From positions 2,685,375 through 2,749,374 of the forward strand of contig NC_087072.1 of the NCBI RefSeq assembly GCF_026151205.1: a DNA stretch of 64,000 bases, in the 5' to 3' direction. Both the position numbers and the translations under genes were made by a program. This stretch comes from Bolinopsis microptera. Its lineage: Eukaryota > Ctenophora > Tentaculata > Lobata > Bolinopsidae. Shown here one piece after another: positions 26,924 through 38,500 of this stretch (positions are counted from its first letter, which is position 1; the number at the start of each line of letters is the position of its first letter). Under the pieces are notes generated by a model. The model was not told where the DNA came from, made no database searches, and saw only the letters and a list, made by a program, of their open reading frames with translations.

Positions 26924-27634
26924 CTGTGAGGGAGAGAAGCTGGTTAATGTTAGGTAAATAGTTGTGCAAGTGAAGAAGATTTAGAGGTAAATAATAAACT
27001 AAAACAAACTGACCGATTTTATTATTTTTGTAATCGCTTAATATTGTGGTTAAAATCTTACCTTCCGAGAAGGTGGACAGCTTCTGTTCAACGAGCTTCT
27101 GTGAGTCTTCTTATCACTTATAAATAAACCGTTATATAACTAGTTTAGAATCTATAAAATAGTTACTAAATTCAGCAGTTTTATTGCTATTATATTTTAC
27201 AACTTTTTTTAATCCAGGAGTCCCCACTGATTTCAACAGAGTGAGCTAAGAATCAGTCGAATCTATTTTTTTGAATGTAATATATGTCAGAAACATCTCT
27301 TTAAAGAGTCCCCCTAAATCTAAGAAGTTACCCTTTGCTCTATATTCCAACAATTATATACTATAATCCATTTGCTATTTTATAGCTTCAGTTCGATAGG
27401 AATCTTGTGATCAAGAATATAAACTGCACTACAGTCTACAGCTAAAGAGCATACACTTGCTGACTGGATGAATCACGTGTTGTCTACGTGATTAAAGTGA
27501 GTAGTATAATCTTATTGTTCAAAAACCAAACAGGGGATAATTGTGTATCCAACGATATCTTTCTAGTTTCTATGTTCCCTCGAATTTTTTTGACATAAAT
27601 GCTGGCCCTAGTAAATAGTAAAGGTGGTCTTTAG

Positions 27635-27830
27635 TTGTTGTTTTTTAAGAGAGGATAACATGATAATGCTTTGCCTGCCTCTGAGTACCGGGGTAAAATG
27701 AGTGGATATGTAAAGGTACAGGTGGTGGTGGGGTAACGTGTAAACGTGATGTGGAAATGTATTATTATTTATTAATGTGATAACCAGAGAGGGTGATGTG
27801 GACCGCATGAGCTTTAAGTCACTCCTGTAA
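27635..27830 (-). repeat. Dispersed repeat, copy 2 (related to 22315-22530)
   Basis: Shares the core tgctttgcctgcctctga and flanking similarity with the 22.3-kb copy. It lies about 0.5 kb beyond the second unit of the segmental duplication, while the first copy lies before the first unit, so it is not part of the duplicated unit itself. Confidence 0.4.
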
Positions 27831-29427
27831 AGGTGGTTTTAAAGACATAAAGGCGTTCATTAACTTGCAGTTTCAAAATATAGAATAGCAATCATAAACA
27901 TAATATGTAACCATAAGTCAGTTTTATAAAGGTTTTATGATGTGAGATTTTGCATATGTTTTATATGGGGTTTGAGTTTCAAAGAAACTCAGACTACTCC
28001 ATGCTGGCACACGCCGTGTCGCCTTTCCTTAATCCTTATACTGCCCTTATTATCAACACAAAATATATGATGATCTGATAGCTACTCTGGATGACTTTGA
28101 TACCGGTCTGGTAATTTAGCCATCTGTCGACGGACACTTAACACACGATTGACACACATCAAAAAGTCACCCAGCACAACGTAAGCGCACTTTAAGTACC
28201 CGTTTAGTGTCGTTTGATTCTGTGTGCGTCGACCGTGTGTTAACCGTATATCAACCCTCAGTTAAGTGTTCATGCGTTAATTGTGTGTTCAGTGGACCAT
28301 TATTATACTGCATCATGCAAATCTAGGAAAAGAGGGATGATCTTCAAAATTATGAATTGTAACATTTAACCAGAATTTATATCTAGATTCTGACAGCTTG
28401 CTTAACGCTTACATTCTCGATTTTTGATAGGATATCGAATCACGAATGCAATATCTAATGAACACAAATTATAAAATGAACTTTCCCTGCTTTTACATTA
28501 AAACTAAAATCAAAAAATTACTAAAATGTACATGCTTATAAAAGTAATAGAACTCCTACGCAACTGCAAGTGTAATATAAAGTGTTCTCCACTTATTTAT
28601 TTTTAACTCAAGTTTCATAACTTCACCTTTATTAATCATTACTCAAGTTTAAAAACTCACCTTATATCTTAATAAATAAATTTAAATCAATTTAAGTCGT
28701 CAAACCAGTCAGTGCCAATTTAAGAAGGGAGAATTAGGGAAAATTGCGAAATATTCGAGTTTCCAGATGTCTACAATATGTCATTTCTCATTGTGAAAAT
28801 ATGATCGGTGTAAAACCAAGAATTTCCAAAATATTGATTACGTAATCAGTAATATGTGAACGACCCCCTTTATATGGCGTTATCTGAGCAGCGTTTTCTT
28901 GTACTCGAGTTTTCTTGTGTGATTGGTCCATAATAAAATAAGATGGTGGACACTGGAATTTGATAATGAGTTGAAAATGCAGGGAGGTGTGAAATTAAGT
29001 GACCGCGGCTTGTACAATTATTGTGACGGACCATGCACGCGTGCGAGATATTGCCGCGCCGCGCGCTCGTGGCATGTTACACTAGTTGCTTCGGAGGATA
29101 CTTGAAACTATTATATGTTTTCGCCGCACACGTAAAAAAATCTACCAGAACAGTAGTGACAGAGACTGGCAATTATTCGGAGGCTGGCGAACCAAAGCAT
29201 AATATGCTTTGCATATACCCGATATGTCATATGTTTGAAGCGTATTTCTAGGCTCATTTTGTCGGACTCCTTTCATTTATGCTTTGATCTTGTCCTGTGC
29301 TCCAGGACGTGCTCATTTCATCGAAATTTTAGAGTCAAACTCAGCGGAAAAACTATAATCGATATCCCATGGACACCGAATACGGATATGCTTTGATTCT
29401 ATTTAAGTTCATCTGTTATTTTATACA
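27830..29427. other. No gene seen
   Basis: AT-rich sequence without supported exons on either strand. A few short GC-rich patches (for example 29020-29075, containing accatgcacgcgtgc and gccgcgccgcgcgc) have no coding character. Confidence 0.5.
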
Positions 29428-29656
29428 ATTTTCATCACTGAATCTCTCAGCAACTTGTATACAAAGTCCAAATTAAACAAAGAGTATACCCATGAAACCG
29501 ACGTTTCATGGCCTATGGCCTTATGATAAGGTTTCTCAAGGTCTAACCGTGTCAAAGACCAATAGGTGCCGAAACGTCGGTTTTATAATTATACTCTCAG
29601 TCTCATTCGTCCTTTGTATACAAGTTGTTGTGAGACGTGAAGTCAGTGATGAAAAT
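29428..29656. mobile_element. MITE-like inverted-repeat element
   Basis: The ends attttcatcactga (29428) and tcagtgatgaaaat (29656) are exact reverse complements. Inward, caacttgtatacaaag matches ctttgtatacaagttg and aaaccgacgttt matches cgaaacgtcggttt in inverted order, giving imperfect arms of about 75-90 bp. No ORF. The length of about 229 bp and structure fit a nonautonomous DNA element. I could not define a clear target-site duplication. Confidence 0.65.
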
Positions 29657-29836
29657 TTATCCAAATAATGTACTCAATGTAACTGACGCTCAGTAAGTTA
29701 ATCTGTGTAAACCGCATAGGAAACTAATCGCTTTATTACGTAAGTACTATTGCTACAGAAAACACAACTTCATACAAAATATATATTGGTAAACGTGCGT
29801 TATTTTTAGACTTAAAAATTCCCTTTAAAAAAACTT

Positions 29837-29872
29837 GGTCCTAGTACTAGTACTGGGTCTGGTACTAGGACC
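29837..29872. repeat. Hairpin, 11-bp stem
   Basis: Arms ggtcctagtac (29837-29847) and gtactaggacc (29862-29872) are perfect reverse complements around a 14-nt loop that itself contains tagtactgggt. It is followed by another partial copy (cccagtactgc). Function unknown. Confidence 0.7.
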
Positions 29873-31547
29873 CAGTACTGCATTTTGTACCAGTGGTGTA
29901 TTATAGCAAACGGTACCACAGACCCTGGAAGGCAGAGGGCGCAATATTGCTGAAATTTAGGCCGTCTTCATGGACAACCGTCCCATTTAGCAGCGAAACC
30001 ACCAATATCCCACCCTTTTCAGTTTTAGTCGATGCGAAGAAGAGGCGCAAGAACGTTGCCAGGGCCACAAGGACTTAGGGGCACCATAAAATAGGCAAAC
30101 GCAAACAGTAAAAATTCACAACGAATTGTAGGAGGGAGAGGGGGTGACCATCTTCAATGTTGCCCCACTGCAATTAGCAAAAAATGTATACTTCAGCGAT
30201 CTTATTATGAGAATTTGAGGCATAGTCATTGCACCTATTTCCTTATAAGGATAGTTTAATCTTAAAAAATACGAATTGTAAAACATTTTTTTAATTCGTT
30301 TAGTCCAGCCTATGTCAGCGTGTGTATTTCATGGAGAGCTAAGCCCAGAACTTCGACACCGATGACATATTGCCCTGCCTTTTTGAGTTAGTGGCACATT
30401 AGCCATCGCTCACACCATACGAAATCATTATCCTGGTTAAAGGACACAGCTAGCTGCTAATGATCGTGATCAGGAGATCATTGGTTAGAACAAAGGGTAA
30501 CTGATGGATTTATGACGGTTAATTTCACAGATACTGCAGACGATCTTATGCGGTAATTTCTGCCATTAGTTAATGGAAATTGACATAATGTAACGAGTTT
30601 TATCTATTTTTTCACCATTAAAAGCTCTTAAAAGTCGGATCACGAGGAATGTGTAACCGTTTATCGATCAATTAGACGTATTATATTTATACTGATAAAC
30701 ATACACGACTAAAAGTATTTCCTCAGTCACCGCTCAACTCAGGGCACAAGATAAATCGTAGACAATTTATCTAATGATTATCTATGAGAAGACTAATGTT
30801 CACTAATGATCTTATCGAAATTTATGTAATGACAAAAACCACAAAAATTACCGCATTCCACTACGATAACCGCAGTCCAAAATTAGGTTTTAACCTAATT
30901 TAACCTAACCAACCACACAGCAATACAAGTTTCTGCAACTATTCCACCTTAACCGCCTCCCCGCACACTTCCACAAAAATAATCACTACCCTTGGAAAGT
31001 TACAGGCCACCGAAAGCTGCACATGCATGCGATATAGTGCACGGAGCACTCCGGTACTCCGCGATACAAGTACATTTCAACGAGAGCCTGTACGACAGTG
31101 TACTAATCCAATAAGATGGAGGGATGTTCGTCAGGTGAAGAACTCGTGAAGCGATGTCCGATACGAAACATGCATCCGTCAAGCAGCGGCATAGTTTTTA
31201 GTGCACTTCATCATGCTCCCACTAATCACTACACTTCAGATTATCATTAGCAAATACATGCGCCATGTGCTTAAAATAGATTATCATTATCTTTTCTTTC
31301 TCATCGCTAAATGATGTGATGTGAAAGTGAGACTGGCTGGGGGTCATTAATCTTGAAGCTCGACCAAACGCGAGCAGTGAGCAGTTAGAAAAGAAACAAT
31401 TTCAGGAATAGATATTCGATGCTAGGGGAGGTTGGGGATGCGTTTTTAAATACAAGTGAAACGATTTTTCATGCTATTTATCAAAATGAAACTTCCAATA
31501 ATCCGTTCATTATTAAGTGAAATGTTAGGTTAAGCTCATAAATGTAC
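29873..31547. other. No gene seen; near-palindrome at 30881
   Basis: No supported exon. The stretch aaattaggtt/aacctaattt at about 30881-30902 is an inverted repeat with 10-bp arms. Remaining open frames are under 65 codons with no domain character. Confidence 0.5.
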
Positions 31548-31573
31548 TATTACATATATATATATATGTAATA
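31548..31573. repeat. Perfect 26-bp AT palindrome
   Basis: tattac, then alternating at, then gtaata reads identically on both strands over 26 bp. Such sequences can extrude cruciforms; here it lies just downstream of the stop of the - strand exon ending at 31627. Confidence 0.7.
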
Positions 31574-31626
31574 ATGTTCAATTCAAGACTAGCAAATATT
31601 TAACCCTAAGAAGTATCCAGCATATC

Positions 31627-32212
31627 TCAAGCATTGCTATCTGACACACTTGGTATCCATTGAGTCACTATACAGCCACTGTCCTGCCGTGTCCGACTGG
31701 ACGTTTCCCAGTTCTGGAATCTGACTAGTTTCAGTTTGTTTAGACTCTGCTGTGCTCGATGGTAGTTAGACTGCCAGTCCACGCTGGGAAAGTGGGTGAT
31801 GGTGTCGGGTGCGGGTGACTCGCTGTTTGTCACCACACTGCACGCATGAGGCGTCCTCTTGGCGTAGTTCCGAGCTGCCACTGACGGTACCGAGCTACGT
31901 TGTACGGTTGTGCTACGTTGCACGTAATAAGGCACCGAGCTACGCTGAACCGCGGCGGTTCTCAGCGCTACAGATTGCGCTACAGATCGCCCCGGGGTAC
32001 TGCGCTGCGTGCCACCAGAAGAAGGCGCAGAGTGAGACGGTCTGCTCTTGTAGCGCACAGCGGGGGAATTGTAAGGATTTGTTGCAGTGATGAGAGTGGT
32101 AGATACAAGTTCTGGTTTGTTGGGGGTGCTAGCACCAGACTGGCTGCTCTGTACTGGAGACGATGGAGTGGGCATTGGGACCCGTGGTACAAACACTCGA
32201 CTTGTGGGTTCC
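31627..32212 (-). CDS. Ser/Arg/Pro-rich terminal exon, possible TTLL4 C-terminal tail
   Basis: Open for 195 codons including the stop, from an acceptor (tttatcag, AG at 32213-32214) to TGA at 31627. The first base completes a codon split after position 2. The product is a disordered-looking basic tail (EPTSRVFVPRVPMPTPSSP at its start, repeated QRSSVP motifs in the middle, ending WIPSVSDSNA). It lies on the same strand and about 3.3 kb downstream of the last catalytic exon of the TTLL4-like gene. TTLL4 proteins carry long, poorly conserved C-terminal tails, so assignment is plausible, but the phases do not join directly (0 versus 2) and at least one linking exon is missing. Confidence 0.5.
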
Positions 32213-32219
32213 CTGATAA

Positions 32220-33275
32220 AACTCCAGATTCAAGATGGGAAAGTATCATGCTTTGGGAACATTTGCTTTTCACAACAGCCTCGTTGATGGGATTATTTTA
32301 TACACAGAACATATGCAGACATATCTAGTAGTAAACCCGCGATGAAACATTGAGCCAGAAGTGAACCCTGTCTAGAACCAGCAACAAAATTGTTATCTAG
32401 TGATAGAGAGGACAAAATTAGCATCGTGCCTTATTTTTGCAAAAATATTTCGATTTTAGGTGCAGTCCTTTTACTACAACGTAATATGAAGGGTTCAATT
32501 TGGTTCACTATTGACTTCGTTTAAACTAAACGGTCTGCTTATCTTTATGTTGAACATGCGAACATCACATGAATTGTATGCAAGATAAGATGCACTTGAG
32601 ATGCAATGTACGGTCAGTTGTTTCATGCAAACATAAGAACAAACCACTCAAGAAAATATTGAATGAATAACATGAATAACATGAACTTAAACTGGTATCT
32701 CTGATTAATTGAGGATTGTGAAGTTATACCAAGAGCTATTAAATACCAATGAGCATTCTCATTTTGCAATGATCGAAGTTTCTTATTAATAAATAAAAAC
32801 GACCACCATGTTCGGTGTATTTATTTTCTCGTCACCACGCGGTTAACTCAGCACGCTAAACATGCCAACTTGTGTTCCATCCAGAGTACATTATTGATTG
32901 TTTTTATCTACTCAAAGCCAATGAAATGACAACGAAACACCATTTTACCACACCATCCTAGATGATGCAAATCACTTGGCCAGCTGAAGATTCTCAGACA
33001 CGCATTGTACATGACGACATGCTTAACATTCTTCATGCGCCAGATCAGCTGTTTTATTGCTTCTCAAGGTGGAGTAATTGAAGATGGAGCTCTGGTTCAC
33101 GGGCAGCGGAATTTTTTAAATGCCAAGTAGCTCAGAAAGCTACAGGAGAGGGCCGGCCCGTGATATTTGTTCTCACGACGAAGATTTGACGCACGAGAAA
33201 AAGAAATGAACTATGAAGGCTTGTAATGAGCGGCAAGTTGACATCTAGATTGTAAGGTGTACGTGCTCCAATAAT
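32220..33275. other. No gene seen (intron or intergenic)
   Basis: No exon recognised. If the 31.6-kb exon belongs to the TTLL4-like gene, a linking exon could lie in this interval or in 34.4-35.5 kb, but I could not identify it. Confidence 0.45.
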
Positions 33276-33283
33276 CTAATAGG

Positions 33284-34390
33284 CAGAGGCACATATTAGG
33301 TGCGATGGGTGCGGGATCGCACAATTTACCGTTTTCCGCACATTTCCGCATAATTTATTGTTTTCCGCACACTTCCGCAAATTTTGTAATTTTCTGCATA
33401 TTTCCGCATAATCTAGAATTTTCCGCGTAATTTCGCATAATTTTGAAATTTTCGCGTTAAGATTTTCGAGTGTAAAAACCAAAATATGTTAAAAGTCGGG
33501 CCCTTTTAGGACCGTGACTCAGGCCCTTTTAGGACCGTGACTCAGGCCCTTTCGGGACCGTGACCCAGGCCCTTTTGGAACTCATACCTAGGCCACGTGA
33601 CCCAGTTACCACGTGACCCAGGCCCTTTCGGGACCGTGACCCAGGCCCTTTCGGGACCCTGACCCAGGCCCTTTCGAGACCGTGACCCAGGCCCTTTTGG
33701 AACTCATACCTAGGCCACGTGACCCAGTTACCACGTGACCCAGGCCCTTTCGGGACCGTTACCCAGGCCCTTTCGGGACCGTTACCCAGGCCCTTTCGGG
33801 ACCGTGACCCAGGCCCTTTCGGGACCGTGACCCAGGCCGTTATGGAACCCTCGTCGTTACCGTACTTCGATCATACCTGCAGCCCTTTTTATCTGGTAAT
33901 GAGCTCTATTCGTTGTAGCGTTGGCTTTATGGTGGGCTTAATGGATCTTGGATCAAACGGTTTACAAGTACTGACGATCAATGCCAACAAGCGTGTCACA
34001 TATTCGCGATCACGCATGGGATCTGATCGACTCTATCAAGAGGCGTCTTCAAATAACTGTCTCCTGATCTCTACCAGATCAAGTCACTGTTCTCAGATAA
34101 CTGAATCTCAATAAGGTTCAATCATGGTCTTAGTAAAGACCTACACCCTCAGTAACACATAAACAGACCTATTTTTGATAAGAGCGGCGGTTATACGTTT
34201 AGAATTTCCAAAGTCCTTCAGAAAATGCAAATAAAACCGCACAATTCCCGCACAAATTTCGAAAAAATCGTCGCACATTTGCCGCATAATTGGTAACAAT
34301 TTACCGCACCTTACCGCACATTTTACCTTTATAGTCGGGTGCGGTACCGCATAATTTCGATATTTTTACCGCACCTAATATGTGCCTCTG
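33284..34390. mobile_element. Nonautonomous hAT-like element with internal minisatellite
   Basis: The terminal inverted repeats begin cagaggcacatattaggtgcg at 33284 and end in its reverse complement at 34390. Both sides are flanked by the identical 8-bp duplication ctaatagg (33276-33283 and 34391-34398), the hallmark length of hAT insertions. Subterminal regions carry many cgcacatttccgcataat-like motifs on both sides. The interior is a GC-rich minisatellite (about 33495-33850) with a unit of about 23 bp, aggccctttcgggaccgtgac. No transposase is encoded, so it must be mobilised in trans. Intact termini and perfect TSD suggest a recent insertion. Confidence 0.85.
33495..33850. repeat. Minisatellite inside hAT-like element
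   Basis: More than ten copies of caggccctttcgggaccgtgacc (23 bp) and a variant with tttggaactcatacctaggcc, the latter interspersed twice. GC-rich compared with the host sequence. The + strand open frame across it is a by-product of the repeat. Confidence 0.85.
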
Positions 34391-34639
34391 CTAATAGGTA
34401 TATGTAATAACATACCCAACATACACATGCGTTACCATGGATACATATAATAACAATAATGAAATATTTGATGTGGTAATCTATTTAAGATTGTTACAAA
34501 ATGGTGGGCAGAGGAGCAAGTATAATATTATGTCAATTCATCTTAAGGGGGGGGGGGGGGTCTTCTTAAGTCTTCTACAGTGTTTAAGTCGATTACCAAA
34601 TTAAGGAAACTACTTTTACCATCAGTATTACAAACTGTG

Positions 34640-34861
34640 GATGTGGATTCTGGTTGGGAGGTGAGGTATATTTGTTGACCTGAAACTTGACACGTGATCA
34701 ATCCATGCAATTATGCCATATATACAACATGTGACATTGTGACGTCATCAAAACATGCATCACCTCCCAATAATCCCATATATGGCATAATTGTATGGAT
34801 TGATCACGTGTCAACTTTCAGGTCAACAAATATACCTCACCTCCCCACCAGAATCCACATC
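34640..34861. mobile_element. MITE, about 222 bp, arms of about 85-90 bp
   Basis: gatgtggattctgg at 34640 is mirrored by ccagaatccacatc ending 34861. Inward the arms agree over tgaggtatatttgttgacctg, acacgtgatcaatccat and aattatgccatatat with only a few mismatches. No coding capacity. No convincing direct duplication flanks it, so the superfamily is undetermined. Confidence 0.8.
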
Positions 34862-35514
34862 TATTACGCACGAATAAACATTGATCTTAAAACTATAAAA
34901 CTACCTTAAAAGTAATTTCAGGCTGTTAATATAGTTGTACAATGTAATAGTGATTGGCATGTAACAGTTGACACGCAGAAGAGATATGCTAAGATTACAT
35001 TGAATGCTTACAGGCTGTATATAAATTGACACGTGCTATTTATTTCCACCTAAATGTATAATTTTAGTTACAGTAAAAACGAGTAATATAACAGCTATGT
35101 ACAAATTATTGATACAATGGTTTTACAAATTCATTTATTCGGCTGATTTATATTCATCAAAGAACTGATTCGACTACTTTTAAAGCAAATTGCTATATTG
35201 GCGTTAGTTTTAAATCTTCCATTTATTCAGTATAAATGTTATGCATAAGGACGGAATTTGTAAACATAACAAACCTGATCTTATCGTATCGTTTCAGGTT
35301 TCTGAGGTTTTGCTTGCACCAAATGTTTTCAGCGTTTGTCGGAGTGCGAGTAAATTGTACCTGTGTGTTACATTCCGTGTAAATGAGTTTTTACCAGGAT
35401 ATATTAACAGATCAGCTGTGAGTTTTATAGGCTCAATATTTTGACGCTTGTGTGTATATACAATATACTTTGATGATCATTATTAACTGAATTAATGACG
35501 TCAAAAGAGCAAAC

Positions 35515-38500
35515 CTGCGACTCAGCTAATTTCTGAAGTCTGGCAACACCACGATGTGGATCCTTAGCGTATTTCTTAATCCACTGTAACACGAGCAGAT
35601 CGTAGAATTTGGGCAACACGAAGTATTTCAAATATTTACCCCCGGACTCGGTGGGGAATATTAACTCCAACTCTCCTCTTCTTGAAATCTGAGGAAAAAC
35701 AGAAATATTCATGGAGATGAAGATAAGGAGTCGCGAACAGCTCCTTATTGTTTATGTGTGAATATCGTGCTTTTCGTACTTGAATTCAATCAGAATGCGC
35801 TGCACCAGAGCAGGACTGCTGTGATTGGTCGTTTACTCTTCAATTGTTTTAAATTAAAACGTTTATTTAAACATGTTAACATATCAAATTGTTTTGATCA
35901 GTGTTGATTTAGCTTTGGAAAGCTGTGCTGCAACAGAGTGGTCTGGAAAACAGATATCTGTAATCTATTGAATAGCAAGCAGAGAGCAAGTTTTTAGAAC
36001 ATGCAGCAATATCAATATGAATTCCATTGTTTAGGGCGCAGAAAATGTATTGCAATAAATATTAACAGGTATTGTTCGTAAAACGAGAAGAAAGTAACAC
36101 GGCGAATAATTGTGGCCATTACTTAGTTATAAGATAAAACAATGTTTATTACTAAATGTTAATTCCATACCTCGTCCTCAAACTTCATAAGCACTCTGAT
36201 ATCATCAGGAGTGAGAGTATCAAGTATCTTCTCCGAGACTGAGCCATCTGTTGGGTACTTCTGAGCAAAGTATGCATGCTTAGCTTTCTCGTCACTTGAT
36301 AGCTGGATTCCTTAGAATATTACAGTTTAAGTGATTTAAAACTACGTCAGTAGAAACGTATGAGGTCTTGCAAATGGAATGCATGACATCCTAACAGTTT
36401 TCTATTATACTCTACATTTCTATCAGGAATTCTGATTAACAACATTATAAACATATTCCTTACCGGGATTAAAGTAGAGTTGTTTATCAGTGACATTGTC
36501 ATTGTTCTCACCGTTACAACCCTCCTGCCTCCCCCCAACAATGACATTACCCCCAGCGGGAGTGCTGGTCCCGGAGTGAGGACCTCTACTGGAGGGTGCT
36601 GTAGACCGGGTCCTGGTGGGGGTCTGGGGTACCAGGAACCCTGCCGTGTTGAACAGGTCCTTTACCAGGCCGTATTTTATGTGCTTGTCAAGCGGGGCAC
36701 TGGTGTGGAGACTTGGGGATATGTTTACCTGTAGAGTGTAAAGGTTAGAGTTAGAGTTAGAGTTAGAGTTAAAGGTTAGGGGTTAGAGTTAGAGTTGGAG
36801 TTAGAGATAAAGTAAGAGTTAGAGTTAGAGTTAGACTTTAGAGTTAGAATTAGAGTCAGACTTTAGAGTTAGAGTTAGAGTTAGAGTTAGAGTTAGAGTT
36901 AGAGTTAGAGTTAGAGTTAGAGTTAGAGTTAGAGTTAGAGTTAGAGTTAGGGGTCAGCACCGGGTCAAAATGATAAGTTTGCAGGTGCCAGATTTATATT
37001 TCTTTCATTTAAAAAATAGTCATGTATTATATACGAAATTTAGTCATTTTCCGATACGAGATTGGGGACGGGTTCTATAAACAAACAAACTAACAAACAA
37101 ACATATACGAAATTAAATTGATCGAAGTTTGACTGCCTCATAGTATTTAATCCTTGATATAATGCATTAGGATGCAATTTTTACATATTCTGAATCACTA
37201 GCAGTAGCAGGCGAATTCTAGATTTATCGAGCAATTGTAACATCTGTATCCGTCCGTCGAATTCTAAGTAATGAAATAAAAATTTCTTCATCGAGAACGA
37301 TCTATGAATTCCATGTTATGAAATTATACAAATGTCCTTCATCGTATCTAATCATTGCACTTCAAGTTACCGTGTGATATGCATCATGCATCTTCATTGC
37401 CAACAGAGATTAGTTTTGGAAGCTTAAGAATAGGAATGAACTTTCTAGCGAAAGAAAGACCGGGCTTCTCTCATCTTACAATTTCCAGCCGATTACAGCT
37501 ACATACTCGGAATATTTCTGCTGTTATCAACGATGAACCGACGTTTTAGCAACATAAAATGAAGTATCAATTGAAACTAATGTGCGACATTATGCCAATT
37601 GTGTTTAATTATGAAACTGCACACGTTTATCTTAATGACACACTACATGTGACAGTGTTAGTGTAACTAGCGCAGTCTAATAAAAGTACAACAAAAAGAC
37701 AGCACATAGAAACGTAGATGTACGTTTCTATGTATGTATAGTGTATACATTTGGAACGTACATACATTTGGAACGTACATACATTTGGAACGTACATACA
37801 TTTGGAACGTACATACATTTGGATCGTACATACATTTGGGACAAATTCTTTACATTATTCTTTACATTTTGCAAAACAGTTTTTACTCACCTCTATGATC
37901 CAGGGTTTCAGATGCTGATCAAGAAATATGTCAAATCCGAACAGTTCATGACATGTATGTCGGTATTTGCAATGACTCTTGGATAGACTCGTTACAGTGG
38001 GAACTGAGGCTATGATCGTTTTAACAACAATGTTCTTTATTTTAGCTTTTATCCCTTCGACATCCTGTCCCGCCACTTGTAAATATTTCCACAGAGCTTT
38101 CAAACCCCTGGAAATAGGAATATTTGATGAGTAAAAATAAAATGGAGGTTCAGTTTCTCGATATTTAAATTAACAGTGACTGCTACATCTTGATATCTGA
38201 CAAGGAGCATTAAAGGTACATGATCGAGCTGCTGCCCTTTCGTCAGGTGGAATTTTCAATTCATTTGTGTTCATCAGACAAGCTGTCACAAAAATGAAAA
38301 TGTAATGAATGAAAAACGGTGATTGCATCTGACATTGTGACCAAATACTGCCACTTACTTAATAGATAATGAACAAAATATGCTGGCGTGAATACTTTTG
38401 AACTACATATTCAGACCCCTGTCACGTCAATCAATAGCAGGTTTTAAAAACAGTTCAGACATTGAAAAGCATTCCAAAGAAAAACCATTTTAAAACCACT

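Noticed and set aside
36742..36951. Hexamer array as interstitial telomere
   Set aside because: The unit is gttaga, not ttaggg, and the array lies inside an intron.
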